Shown piece by piece: positions 27,715 to 36,887 of a DNA stretch of 64,000 nucleotides. The DNA is from Aquabacter cavernae (lineage in GTDB: Bacteria; Pseudomonadota; Alphaproteobacteria; Rhizobiales; Xanthobacteraceae), in the NCBI RefSeq assembly GCF_003993795.1, contig NZ_RWKV01000008.1, forward strand, positions 868,001 to 932,000, read 5' to 3'. A model generated the notes under the pieces. That model had not been told where the DNA came from and ran no database searches. It saw nothing but the letters and a program-made list of their open reading frames with translations. The position numbers and the translations under genes are program-made. The first letter of the stretch is position 1. Every line of letters begins with the position of its first letter.

Positions 27715-29085
27715 TCAAACCTTGCCTTTGTCCGTCTGCGCGGCCTTGGCCGCCGCGAGGCGCGCCCGCAGGTCCGCGCCCCGGCCGTCCTTGGTCACCT
27801 GACGCCCGCGGGCGATGGCCAGCGAATCGGCGGGCACGTCATCGGTGATGACGGACCCCGTTCCCACATAGGCCCCCGCGCCGATGGTGACCGGCGCCAC
27901 CAGCGCCGAATGCACGCCCACGAACACGTTGGCGCCGATCTGCGTCTTGAATTTGGAATAACCGTCATAGTTGCAAGTAATGGTACCCGCACCCAGATTG
28001 CTACCCTCCCCCACATGGGCATCGCCCACATAAGAGAGGTGGTTGACCTTCACCCCCCGCTCCAGATGCGAGGCCTTGGTCTCCACGAAATTGCCGATCC
28101 GCACATCGCGCTCCAGCCGCGTACCGGGCCGCAGGCGGGCATAGGGGCCGATGGAGACGCCGCTTTCCAGCGTGGCGCCCTCCAAATGGCAGAAGGCATG
28201 GATGACCACGTCATCCGCCACGCTCACGCCGGGGCCGAACACCACATGGGGTTCCACCACCACGTCCCGGCCGAGCTTGGTGTCGGCGGAGAAGAACACG
28301 GTTTCCGGCGCCACCAGGGTCACGCCACCCTCCATGGCCGCAACGCGCAGCCGCCGCTGGAGGATCGCCTCCGCCTCCGCAAGCTGCACGCGGCTGTTGA
28401 CGCCAGCCACCTCTTCCACCGAGGCCTGCGCCGCCGCCGTGGCGAGCCCCTGGTCACGGGCGATCTCCACCACGTCGGTGAGATAATATTCGCCCTTGGA
28501 ATTCTCGTTGCGCACCGCGTCCAGCAAAGCGAGGGCGTGGGCGCCGGACAGGGCCATCAGGCCCGCATTGCAGAAATCGATCGTCTTCTCGGTAGGGGTC
28601 GCCTCCTTCTCCTCGCGGATGGCGACCAATTCGTCCCCTTCCATGATGAGACGACCGTATCCCGTAGGGTCTTCGGCCTGGAAGCCCAGGGCCGCCACGG
28701 CCGCGCCCGCCGCCAGGGGCGCGCGCAGCGCCAGCAGCGTCTCGGGGCGCACCAGGGGCGTGTCGGCATAGAGCACCAGCACGTCGTCCGCCGGCTGCGC
28801 CAGGGCTGCACGGGCGGCGAGCACCGCATGGGCGGTGCCCAAACGCTCGGTCTGCACGCAAACCTCGGCGCCGGGCGCCACGGCCCGCGCCTCGGCGGCC
28901 ACGTCCTCCCGGCCCGGCCCCACCACCACCGCGAGGCGCGTGGCACCGGCCGCATTGGCGGCGGCGAGCACATGGCGCACCATGGAGAAGCCCGCCACCT
29001 TGTGCAGCACCTTGGGCAGGCGCGACTTCATGCGGGTGCCTTCGCCCGCCGCCAGCACGATCACCAAAAGACTGCGCCCGCTCAT
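27715..29085 (-). CDS. glmU: Bifunctional GlcNAc-1-P uridyltransferase / GlcN-1-P acetyltransferase
   Basis: This 456-residue cytoplasmic enzyme produces UDP-GlcNAc. The N-terminal pyrophosphorylase domain begins with the nucleotide-binding loop LAAGEGTRMKSRLPKVLH. The C-terminal left-handed beta helix (about 250-450) has hexapeptide repeats and the acetyl-CoA site NLGAGTITCNYDG. The pair glmU-glmS on one strand places two steps of the same pathway together. Confidence 0.97.
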   Translation of the reverse strand: MSGRSLLVIVLAAGEGTRMKSRLPKVLHKVAGFSMVRHVLAAANAAGATRLAVVVGPGREDVAAEARAVAPGAEVCVQTERLGTAHAVLAARAALAQPADDVLVLYADTPLVRPETLLALRAPLAAGAAVAALGFQAEDPTGYGRLIMEGDELVAIREEKEATPTEKTIDFCNAGLMALSGAHALALLDAVRNENSKGEYYLTDVVEIARDQGLATAAAQASVEEVAGVNSRVQLAEAEAILQRRLRVAAMEGGVTLVAPETVFFSADTKLGRDVVVEPHVVFGPGVSVADDVVIHAFCHLEGATLESGVSIGPYARLRPGTRLERDVRIGNFVETKASHLERGVKVNHLSYVGDAHVGEGSNLGAGTITCNYDGYSKFKTQIGANVFVGVHSALVAPVTIGAGAYVGTGSVITDDVPADSLAIARGRQVTKDGRGADLRARLAAAKAAQTDKGKV

Positions 29086-29109
29086 CGCCCATCCCTCATC
29101 CGCGCCGAT

Positions 29110-29148
29110 CCGCTTCTTTTAAAGCGGGAACGGATTGGAACAAATCCG
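29110..29148. repeat. Two small hairpins in the glmU leader region
   Basis: CCGCTT (29110-29115) pairs with AAGCGG (29122-29127), and CGGATT (29131-29136) pairs with AATCCG (29143-29148). They sit about 25-60 nt upstream of the glmU start, on its leader side. The gap to the divergent membrane-protein gene is 237 bp. Function unknown. Confidence 0.4.
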
Positions 29149-29322
29149 CGCGCCAGACAATGCCTGCGTTAGGTTACGAATGCACCAAGACCGGTGCGCG
29201 CCCCAACACGCCTCGCGCGCAGAGAAACCGAAAGCACGCTTCGCGCGCACTTGCATCGGCCACGGATTTCTGTGAACTCCCGATGGTCCGGATCGGTGAT
29301 CCGCGCGGCGACAGGAACTGGC

Positions 29323-29703
29323 ATGCCCACCACCACCTTCACCCCCGGCCCGAAGGCCATGAACTGGCTGATCTTCTGCACCATGGCCGCCACCGGCTGG
29401 GCGCTCTATGTGCGCTATCTGGTGATCGAGCCTTCGGTGGTGGGCCTTGCCTGCGATGCCGGGTTGAAGACCTTCCAGTGCCAGATGCGCTCCGTGGTCA
29501 TCAACCTGTTCGGCTGGTCGGTGTTCGGCGCCATCGCCCTTGCGGCGTCGGCGCTGCAGTTCGTGCGCCCCAGCGTGCCGGCCCTCGCGGTGGGGCTGGC
29601 CTTCGCCGGGATCAGCCTCGTCCTCTACAACAATATGGCCGGAGCGGTGGCGGCGATGCTGCTCATCCTCTCGCTCGCGCGCCCAGGACGCGCGACAGCG
29701 TGA
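29323..29703 (+). CDS. Small four-helix membrane protein next to glucan genes
   Basis: This encodes 126 residues from ATG 29323, with AGGAA upstream. About four hydrophobic segments are visible (NWLIFCTMAATGWALYV; VVINLFGWSVFGAIALAAS; VPALAVGLAFAGISLVLY; AGAVAAMLLILSLA), and two cysteines lie in the first loop (GLACDAGLKTFQCQM), possibly periplasmic and disulfide-linked. No family is recognised. Its 3' end overlaps the convergent GH17 gene by 41 nt, a tight link that hints at shared history but does not prove shared function. Confidence 0.7.
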   Translation: MPTTTFTPGPKAMNWLIFCTMAATGWALYVRYLVIEPSVVGLACDAGLKTFQCQMRSVVINLFGWSVFGAIALAASALQFVRPSVPALAVGLAFAGISLVLYNNMAGAVAAMLLILSLARPGRATA

Positions 29704-31327
29704 AGGCCATGACCAGGCAGATGACGCCGAACCAGGCGGCCTGCCAGTTGGCCAGGGTCTCGTTGAGCGGGATATAGACACCCGCCAGCAGCAAGCCCCA
29801 GAAGGAGATGCGCTCGGCCATCCCCGCATCGCTCCCGTCGGGACGGCGCACCAGCGCCACCACCAGCAGGCCCACCGCGATGGGGGTCAGGGGATCCACG
29901 GGGAAATCCTTGTAGCGCGGATCGAAAATCAGCTCGAACGCCACTTCGCCCACAGCCAGGACACCCAGCACCAGGAGCAGGGACAAGGTGCGCACCTTGC
30001 CGGTGCAGGCGCGGACATTGGCGAAATCCAGCCCAACGGCAAAGGCCCGCAGCGGCGTGCCGCGCGTCACGAAGCCCGCGCACAGGAGCGTTGTGGCAAT
30101 GGAGAGTGCCAGTTGCGCGCCGTTGCGCGTCCAGCCCACCCAGCCCAGGCTCTCCAGCGGCAGCGTGGACAGGGTGGAGCCGATGGTCGTGCCGCCCGCC
30201 AGGGCGATGGCGGCGACGCCCAGCCATTGCACGGCGGTGGTGTTCGCTCCCTCGAATCGCCGCGCCCGGAACGCCCCGTAGAAGGCGAAGGCGAACGTGC
30301 CGATGGCCAGAGCCGCGCCCGCGGCGGCCTGGGCCGGCCAGCGGGGATAATCGCTCACCGGCTTGCCCCACTCGAACTTCTCGGCGCGGTTCGCGCTGTC
30401 GATCAGCCCCCAATGGCCGCCCACCGTGCCTTCGCTGCGCCGCTTCCAGGACTGGTCGTACGCCTCGATCACATTGACCCGGTAGCCCTTCTCCTTGGCG
30501 AGCTTCAGCACGTCATGCAGCACCAGGGCCTGATCCACCGGCGAGGGCAGCGCGCCTTCGCGCATGCGGCCGGCGCTGGGCCAGCCGGTCTCGCCGATCA
30601 GGATCTCCTTACCGGGAAACTGGTCCGCCACATGCTGGCGGATGCGGTCGATATGGGCGCCCGCATCCTTGGCGGGAACGGGGAAGTCCTCCCAATAGGG
30701 CAGGATATGGACGGTGACGAAGTCCACATCGTCCGCGAGCGCCTTGGCGCGCTCCCAGAACTCCCACACATCCGCATAGGTCACCGGCACGCCGCCCGCC
30801 CGCGAGCGCACCTCGCGCAGGATCTTGCCGATGTCGGTGGCCGACAATTCGCCGCGCAGCATCACCTCATTGCCCACCACCAGGGCGGCGATGGTGTCGG
30901 GATATTGCTGCGCCAGGGCGATTCCCGCGTCGATCTCCTTACGGTTCTTCGCCTGGTCACCGGACAGCCAGATGCCCTGGAACACCTTCAGGCCGTGCTT
31001 CTTGGCGAGCGGGGCCACCTTGTCGAGGCCCAGTTCCACCGAATAGGTGCGCACGCACTGGGTGATCTTGGCCAGCTGCGCCATGTCCTCGTCGATCTGC
31101 GCCTCGGAAATATGGGTGCCGCCATTCAGGGGCGACTGGCCCTCGCGGAACGGCGCATAGGAGACGCAGGGCAGCTTCTCGCCCGCCGCCAGCGGAGAGG
31201 GCGGCATGGGCACCGCCTTGCCGATCCAGGCCCAGGAGCCGACGACCGCCAGCAGCACCAGCGCCAGCAGGCCCACGGGCAGTGTGAGGGAGGAAACGGC
31301 GCCGGAAGGACGATCGGAAAGCGGCAT
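29663..31327 (-). CDS. Membrane GH17 beta-glucan glucosyltransferase/glucanase-like protein
   Basis: This encodes 554 residues from ATG 31327. One N-terminal membrane helix is followed by a periplasmic GH17 domain (about 50-320). The catalytic pair is visible: acid/base E154 in VVGNEVMLRG and nucleophile E246 in IGETGWPSAG. The C-terminal 230 residues hold about seven hydrophobic segments. Size and layout resemble NdvC of Bradyrhizobium, which is needed for the (1,6) linkages of cyclic beta-(1,3),(1,6)-glucan. Orthology is inferred from memory of that locus. It is divergent from a small secreted protein and close to the GH17-GT2 synthase gene. Confidence 0.82.
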   Translation of the reverse strand: MPLSDRPSGAVSSLTLPVGLLALVLLAVVGSWAWIGKAVPMPPSPLAAGEKLPCVSYAPFREGQSPLNGGTHISEAQIDEDMAQLAKITQCVRTYSVELGLDKVAPLAKKHGLKVFQGIWLSGDQAKNRKEIDAGIALAQQYPDTIAALVVGNEVMLRGELSATDIGKILREVRSRAGGVPVTYADVWEFWERAKALADDVDFVTVHILPYWEDFPVPAKDAGAHIDRIRQHVADQFPGKEILIGETGWPSAGRMREGALPSPVDQALVLHDVLKLAKEKGYRVNVIEAYDQSWKRRSEGTVGGHWGLIDSANRAEKFEWGKPVSDYPRWPAQAAAGAALAIGTFAFAFYGAFRARRFEGANTTAVQWLGVAAIALAGGTTIGSTLSTLPLESLGWVGWTRNGAQLALSIATTLLCAGFVTRGTPLRAFAVGLDFANVRACTGKVRTLSLLLVLGVLAVGEVAFELIFDPRYKDFPVDPLTPIAVGLLVVALVRRPDGSDAGMAERISFWGLLLAGVYIPLNETLANWQAAWFGVICLVMAFTLSRVLGARARG

Positions 31328-31507
31328 GACATCTCTCTGACCCGAACGCCGGGTCACCTTGCGACATAAAGCGTCTCGACGGGACTGTGAAGGGTGGGCC
31401 AAGGCAAGGCGGAACAGCGCGTCGTCATGCTGACAAATTGCGCGCCTTCTTCTAACGTGTCGCCGCGGAATGCCTTCCGCTCATCAGCCTCGAACTTCAT
31501 GGCCGTC

Positions 31508-31957
31508 ATGGACCGTTTTCGTATCGCTCTGCTCGCGGGCGCCGTACTCCTTGCGTTCGCCGCCCCCGTCGCTGCCCAATCGTCCTCTCCCGACCAGAAG
31601 CCGGCGCAGCCGGAACAGCAACTGACCCCGGAGCAGCAGGCGGCCCGCGAGGCCCAGAAGCGCTCCGTCGAGGAATTCGCCGAGGCGGCGCGCCTTCTGC
31701 CGGGAACGGCGGGCCTGCCGGAATGCGTGTGGACCGGCCGGCGGATCGCGACCCTTCTATGGCGCGACGACATCGATACCGCCCGCCGCCATCTCGACCT
31801 CTACGAGAAGTTCGGCTGCCCCACCGAGCACCTGAAGCTGGCCTTCCGCTGCCTGGTGCGCCAGGGCAACATCGACCCGAAAACGCAAGAGCGCCTCACC
31901 GGGCGTGTTCAGCAATGTTGGGTTAATCCCGACTATGTTGCTGCACCTGCGCAATAA
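31508..31957 (+). CDS. Small secreted protein between the two glucan genes
   Basis: This encodes 149 residues from ATG 31508; ATG 31499 is an alternative. The signal peptide (MDRFRIALLAGAVLLAFAAP) is cleaved around VAA/Q. A charged Gln/Pro/Glu-rich segment follows, then a compact domain with four cysteines (PECVW, FGCPTEH, FRCLVR, QQCWVN) probably forming two disulfides. No family is recognised. In Bradyrhizobium a third small gene, ndvD, lies between ndvB and ndvC and is needed for glucan synthesis. This gene has the same position but is shorter, and equivalence is only a hypothesis. Confidence 0.7.
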   Translation: MDRFRIALLAGAVLLAFAAPVAAQSSSPDQKPAQPEQQLTPEQQAAREAQKRSVEEFAEAARLLPGTAGLPECVWTGRRIATLLWRDDIDTARRHLDLYEKFGCPTEHLKLAFRCLVRQGNIDPKTQERLTGRVQQCWVNPDYVAAPAQ

Positions 31958-32171
31958 TTAGATCATGGCATTGCCGCTCGCCCGCCGAACGGCTGCCACA
32001 GTCCCCATTTACCTCTTTATTTGAGAGGTTTAGTGTCTCGATGCACCGCCGCGTAAATTCGGCGGTGCCGACCGGTGGGGCAGGTCGAAAGGGTGCTCCG
32101 TGGCGTCCGGCTGGAACCGTTGCCAGACGCTTGAGTTGACGGTTCGTATTCCCTTTCGATTGGGTCCCGCC

Positions 32172-34811
32172 ATGCGTCCCGGCCTTGCTGCTGCTGCAGC
32201 CGTCATTGCTGTTGTGACCGGTTTTCACGCGGCAATCTGGTATTCCCTGCGCCCCGAAGGCCATGCGCCTGCGGTGACGGAGCGTTTCGCCAGCCTGTCT
32301 TTCGCGCCTTACAGCCGGGACGTCCGTCATCCGGACAAGGGTCCCGATGTGACGGCGGCGCAGATCCGCTCCGACGTGGACGCGGTGGCGAACTATACCC
32401 GCGCGATCCGGACCTACTCCTCCACCATGGGCCTGGAACTGATCCCGGGCATCGCCGCCGAGCGCGGCCTGAAGGTGTCGGTGGGCGCCTGGATCGACAA
32501 GGACGAGACGCGCAACAAGCTGGAACTCCAGAACGCGGTCGGCCTCGCCAAGCACAATTCCAACGTCGAATCCCTCGTGGTCGGCAACGAGACCATCTTC
32601 CGCGGCGAGAAGTCGGCGGCCGAGATGGCCGAGCTGATCCGCAGCGTGAAGCGCCAGACCAACGTGCCGGTCACCACCGGCGAAATCTGGAACGTATGGC
32701 TGGACCACCCCGAGCTGGTCTCGGCGGTGGACTATATCGCCGCGCATATCCTGCCCTACTGGGAAGGCGTCACCGCCGAGAACGTGGTGGACCGCTCCAT
32801 CGACATCTATAACCGCCTGCGCGCCGCCTATCCCGGCAAGCGCATCGTGATCGCGGAGTTCGGTTGGCCCAGCTCCGGCTATAATCGCGACGCGGCCGTG
32901 CCCGGCGAGATCGCCCAGGCCAATGTCATCCGCACCTTCACCTCGCGCGCCGCGGCTCTTGGCATCGACTACAACATCATCGAGGCGTTCGACGCCCCGT
33001 GGAAGAGCTTCGAAGGCTCGGTCGGCCAGTATTGGGGCGTGTTCGACGCGGACCGCCAGCTGAAATTCTCCCTCACCGGCCCGCTTGAGCAGCGCAGCTT
33101 CGGCCGCACCGCCATGCTCGCCGTGCTGCTGGGCTTCGCCTTCTGCCTGCCCATGCTCGGCATGCGCCGCATCACCGCCTCCCAGACCGCAGCGCTCGGC
33201 GCCGCCGCCTGCGCCGTGGGCGCCTGGGTGGCGCTGGTCATGGACCATTGGGCAAGCCATTACGTCACCGGCGGCAATTACGTGACGCTGGTCCTCTCCC
33301 TCGCGCTGCTGGGCCCGCTGGTTCTCGTGGTGCTCTATCGCTTCGAGGAACTCACCGCGATCCTGTTCGGCCGCGCGCCGGAGCGCCTCGTGGAGCTGCG
33401 CCCCCGCACCACCCCCACCCGCTTCCCCAAGGTGTCCATCCATATCCCGGCCTATCGTGAGCCGCCGGAGATGCTGAAGCAGACCCTGGACGCCGTGGCG
33501 CGCCTGGAATGGCCGAACCTGGAATGCGTGGTCGTGCTCAACAACACGCCCGACCCGGCCATGGTGGAGCCCGTGCGCGCCCATTGCGAAGCCCTGGGCG
33601 AGCGCTTCAAGTTCCTGAACATCGAGAAGATGTCCGGCTTCAAGGCGGGCGCCCTGCGCATCGCTCTGGAGCACACCGCCCCCGACGCCGAGATCATCGG
33701 CGTGATCGACGCCGACTATGTGGTCCATGCCGACTGGCTGAAGGACCTCGTGCCGGTGTTCGAGGATCCCACCGTCGGCCTCGTCCAGGCTCCGCAGGAT
33801 CACCGCGACGGCCATCTCTCGCCCATGCACGAAGCGATGAACGCCGAATATGCCGGCTTCTTCGACATCGGCATGGTCCAGCGCAACGAGGACGACGCCA
33901 TCGTGGTGCACGGCACCATGTGCCTGATCCGCCGCGCGGCCATGATGGAGGCGGGCTCCTGGTCCTCCGACACCATCTGCGAGGACACCGATCTCGGCCT
34001 GTCCATCGCCGAGAACGGCTGGAAGACCCATTACACCCGCCGCCGCTACGGCTGGGGCCTGCTGCCCGACACGTTCGAGGCCTTCAAGAAGCAGCGTCAC
34101 CGCTGGGCCTATGGCGGCTTCCAGATCATCGCCAAGCATTGGCGGCGGTTCCTGCCCGGCAATTCGCGCCTCACGGCCACCCAGCGCCGCAACTTCGTGC
34201 TCGGCTGGGTGACCTGGCTCGGCGCGGAATCGGTGGGGGCGGTCGCGGCCGTCCTGTCGCTGGCCTTCGTGCCCTTCGTCATCGCGTTCGGCATCTCGGT
34301 GCCCGCTTATGTGCTGACCGCACCCATCGTCATGACCTTCCTGGTCTATGTGCTCCACTTCACCGCGCTCTACCGCATGCGGGTCGCCACGACCCCCATG
34401 CGCATGGCCGGCGCGGCGGTGGCGGCCATGGCGGTGCAGTTCACCGTGGCCAAGGCAGTGCTGGACGGGTTCCGCTACAAGGACCTCGCCTTCGCCCGCA
34501 CCGCCAAGGGCAATAACTGGCTGGCGGGCGCCGCGCGCTCCTTCCCGGCCCTGCCCGAGGCCATCATCGGCTCGCTGCTCATGATCGGCGCGCTGACGCT
34601 GCACCTCACCAACTGGCACACGGTGCGCGAGGTGGACCTCTACGCCCTGGCGCTGGCCATCCAGAGCCTGCCCTTCCTGGCGGCGGCCGTCATCGGGTTT
34701 GCGGAATCCTCGCCGCTGAACGACTTCGCCGTGTGGCGGGCCGCCAAGGGCCGGGTCGCCGCGTCGGTCAAGAAGCTGCGTCCGAGCACCCCGCCCGCCG
34801 TGGCCGACTGA
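32172..34811 (+). CDS. ndvB: GH17-GT2 fusion, cyclic beta-(1,3)-glucan synthase-like
   Basis: From ATG 32172 this is 879 residues; a GTG at 32100 (AGGG upstream) would add 24. An N-terminal membrane helix leads to a periplasmic GH17 domain (about 35-310) with E140 (VVGNE) and E229 ([11 protein letters not shown]). After two or three membrane helices comes a family 2 glycosyltransferase domain (about 415-650) with DAD at 513-515, TICEDTDLG and Q641-R-H-R-W645, then more membrane helices. This is the architecture of Bradyrhizobium NdvB, which makes periplasmic cyclic beta-(1,3)-glucan from UDP-glucose. It is unrelated to the Sinorhizobium beta-(1,2)-glucan NdvB. A linear glucan product remains possible. 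Confidence 0.85.
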   Translation: MRPGLAAAAAVIAVVTGFHAAIWYSLRPEGHAPAVTERFASLSFAPYSRDVRHPDKGPDVTAAQIRSDVDAVANYTRAIRTYSSTMGLELIPGIAAERGLKVSVGAWIDKDETRNKLELQNAVGLAKHNSNVESLVVGNETIFRGEKSAAEMAELIRSVKRQTNVPVTTGEIWNVWLDHPELVSAVDYIAAHILPYWEGVTAENVVDRSIDIYNRLRAAYPGKRIVIAEFGWPSSGYNRDAAVPGEIAQANVIRTFTSRAAALGIDYNIIEAFDAPWKSFEGSVGQYWGVFDADRQLKFSLTGPLEQRSFGRTAMLAVLLGFAFCLPMLGMRRITASQTAALGAAACAVGAWVALVMDHWASHYVTGGNYVTLVLSLALLGPLVLVVLYRFEELTAILFGRAPERLVELRPRTTPTRFPKVSIHIPAYREPPEMLKQTLDAVARLEWPNLECVVVLNNTPDPAMVEPVRAHCEALGERFKFLNIEKMSGFKAGALRIALEHTAPDAEIIGVIDADYVVHADWLKDLVPVFEDPTVGLVQAPQDHRDGHLSPMHEAMNAEYAGFFDIGMVQRNEDDAIVVHGTMCLIRRAAMMEAGSWSSDTICEDTDLGLSIAENGWKTHYTRRRYGWGLLPDTFEAFKKQRHRWAYGGFQIIAKHWRRFLPGNSRLTATQRRNFVLGWVTWLGAESVGAVAAVLSLAFVPFVIAFGISVPAYVLTAPIVMTFLVYVLHFTALYRMRVATTPMRMAGAAVAAMAVQFTVAKAVLDGFRYKDLAFARTAKGNNWLAGAARSFPALPEAIIGSLLMIGALTLHLTNWHTVREVDLYALALAIQSLPFLAAAVIGFAESSPLNDFAVWRAAKGRVAASVKKLRPSTPPAVAD

Positions 34812-34835
34812 CCCCGCAGCGCATCCCATCAGACG

Positions 34836-34868
34836 AAAGGCCCGGCTCGCGCCGGGCCTTTCTTTTTG
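34836..34868 (+). terminator. Rho-independent terminator of the glucan synthase gene
   Basis: An 11-bp stem (34836-34846 with 34851-34861) closes a TCGC loop, followed by ctttttg. It starts 24 nt after the synthase stop, separating it from gltA. Confidence 0.93.
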
Positions 34869-35020
34869 TCCGGACGGCATCAAACGAGCCGGTTTGCGGC
34901 GGCCTGCCGCCAACTCGCGCATGGTCACGCTTGCGGCAAAATTGGGGACGGTTTAGGACTCCCTCCGAACCTTTCGCACCTGCGATAACGGTATCACTCA
35001 GCCGTATGATGGGAGACCTC

Positions 35021-36325
35021 ATGGACGCCACCCCGAACACCGCATCCGCGAAGCTGACCGTGGGGGACAAGAGTTGGGACCTTCCCGTCCGTCAAGGCAC
35101 CATCGGCCCCGACGTGATGGACATCTCCAAGCTCTACGGCCAGACGGGGATGTTCACCTACGACCCCGGTTTCACGTCCACGGCCTCGTGCGAAAGCCAG
35201 ATCACCTATATCGACGGTGACGAGGGCGTCCTGCTCTATCGCGGCTATCCCATCGAGCAGCTCGCCGAGAACGGCGACTTCCTGGAGACCTGCTATCTCC
35301 TGCTCTATGGCGAGCTTCCCACCGCCGCCCAGAAGGCCGATTTCGACCTTTCCGTGACCCGTCACACGATGGTTCACGACCAGATGAACCGGTTCTTCAC
35401 CGGCTTCCGCCGCGATGCGCATCCCATGGCCATCATGGTGGCCTGCGTCGGCGCCCTGTCGGCCTTCTATCACGACTCCACGGATATCTCGGACCCGCAG
35501 CAGCGGCTCATCGCCTCGATCCGCATGATCGCGAAGATGCCGACCCTGGCGGCGATGGCCTATAAGTATCACATCGGCCAGCCCTTCGTTTATCCGAAGA
35601 ACGACCTCGACTATTCGTCGAACTTCCTCAACATGTGCTTCGCCGTGCCGTGCGAGGAGTACAAGGTCTCCCCCACGCTCTCCAAGGCGCTGGACAAGAT
35701 CTTCATCCTCCATGCGGACCATGAGCAGAACGCCTCCACCTCCACGGTGCGCCTGGCGGGCTCCTCGGGCGCGAATCCCTTCGCCTGTATCGCGGCCGGC
35801 ATTGCCTGCCTCTGGGGCCCCGCCCATGGCGGCGCCAACGAGGCGGCCCTCAAAATGCTCAGCGAGATCGGCCATCCCGAGCGGATCCCGGAATTCGTGA
35901 ACCGCGCCAAGGACAAGAACGATCCGTTCCGTCTCATGGGCTTCGGCCACCGGGTCTACAAGAATTACGACCCGCGCGCGAAGATCATGCAGCAGACCTG
36001 CCACGAAGTGCTCAGCGAGCTGGGCATCAAGGACGATCCGCTGCTGGACGTGGCCGTGGAGCTGGAGCGCGTGGCGCTTCACGATGACTACTTCATCGAG
36101 AAGAAGCTCTATCCGAACATCGACTTCTATTCCGGCATCACCCTGAAGGCGATGGGCTTCCCCACCGCCATGTTCACGGTGCTGTTCGCCCTGGCCCGCA
36201 CCGTGGGTTGGATCGGCCAGTGGAAGGAAATGATCGAGGATCCGGGCCAGCGCATCGGCCGTCCCCGCCAGCTCTACACCGGCGCCACCCGCCGCGATTA
36301 TGTGGACATGGCGAAGCGCAAGTGA
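35021..36325 (+). CDS. gltA: Citrate synthase
   Basis: The ATG at 35021, with GGAG 6 nt upstream, gives 434 residues, standard for the Gram-negative type II (hexameric) enzyme. ATGs at 35006 and 35009 are alternatives. Catalytic residues sit in [11 protein letters not shown] (histidine), [14 protein letters not shown] (histidine) and PNIDFYSG (aspartate). It condenses acetyl-CoA and oxaloacetate in the TCA cycle. The gene has its own upstream region between the glucan terminator and the start, and is convergent with lpxB. Confidence 0.97.
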   Translation: MDATPNTASAKLTVGDKSWDLPVRQGTIGPDVMDISKLYGQTGMFTYDPGFTSTASCESQITYIDGDEGVLLYRGYPIEQLAENGDFLETCYLLLYGELPTAAQKADFDLSVTRHTMVHDQMNRFFTGFRRDAHPMAIMVACVGALSAFYHDSTDISDPQQRLIASIRMIAKMPTLAAMAYKYHIGQPFVYPKNDLDYSSNFLNMCFAVPCEEYKVSPTLSKALDKIFILHADHEQNASTSTVRLAGSSGANPFACIAAGIACLWGPAHGGANEAALKMLSEIGHPERIPEFVNRAKDKNDPFRLMGFGHRVYKNYDPRAKIMQQTCHEVLSELGIKDDPLLDVAVELERVALHDDYFIEKKLYPNIDFYSGITLKAMGFPTAMFTVLFALARTVGWIGQWKEMIEDPGQRIGRPRQLYTGATRRDYVDMAKRK

Positions 36326-36382
36326 GCTGAAGAGCTTGAGCTGAAAGGCTCCGGCTGAAACGGTCACGCGACAGATGACAGG

Positions 36383-36420
36383 AAGGGCGTCCGCCGAACA
36401 GGCTGGCGCCCTTTCTCTTT
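36383..36420 (+). terminator. Imperfect terminator after gltA
   Basis: AAGGGCG (36383-36389) pairs with CGCCCTT (36407-36413). An inner GCC/GGC pair and a mismatched TCC/TGG step complete the stem, and tttctcttt follows. It is 57 nt beyond the gltA stop. Confidence 0.75.
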
Positions 36421-36887
36421 CGGCGAAGCGTGGATGCCCCCCGCTGCAATCGCGCCTTGCCCCCTCACCCCTCGCGCGAGAGGGTTGGAGTAAGGGGGCC
36501 TTTCCGCCCCGCCCGAACCTCGGACTGCTTCCTCCGAGCGGCACCGCCCCCTCACCCGCCTCGCTTTGCTCGGCACCCTCTCCCACGAGGAGAGAGGGGC
36601 GCGAACGGCTGGGGCATGAGCCGCCGAACATCGCTGCATCGCCGTGAAGGGAGAGGGAGGGACGGAGTGCCCTGCCCTTCGATCAGGAGATGAAACGCTC
36701 CAGGCCCGATCGACAGTCAGGACTGCCGCAAACCCGCGACGCACGTCATGGCCGGGCGTCCCGGCCACCCACGGCACTCCGCCGGGTGGCACTCAACGGC
36801 GTGCCGTGGATGCCCACACCAAACCCAGGCATGACGGTTGGCCGGGTCCAGATTGGATTCGCCGCCGGTGTGCCACTCACCCCAAGA
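36421..36887. repeat. Non-coding, repeat-rich gap between gltA and lpxB
   Basis: About 470 bp without a credible gene. It has C/T-rich and matching G/A-rich tracts (ccccctcacc at 36461 and 36548 regions; gagagggttgg; gaggagagagggg) that can pair with one another. It also has a long degenerate inverted repeat, 36744-36836, whose arms begin CGTCATG and end CATGACG and share a second block (CACCCACGGCAC / GTGCCGTGGATG). Similar palindromes (GTCATGGCCGGGC...) are common dispersed repeats in Hyphomicrobiales, so I read the gap as repeat-element debris. Confidence 0.6.

Noticed and set aside
31923-34928. A 1001-codon open frame antisense to the glucan synthase
   Set aside because: No ribosome-binding site, no hydrophobic or catalytic pattern, and biased composition. 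The sense protein has clear GH17 and GT2 motifs.
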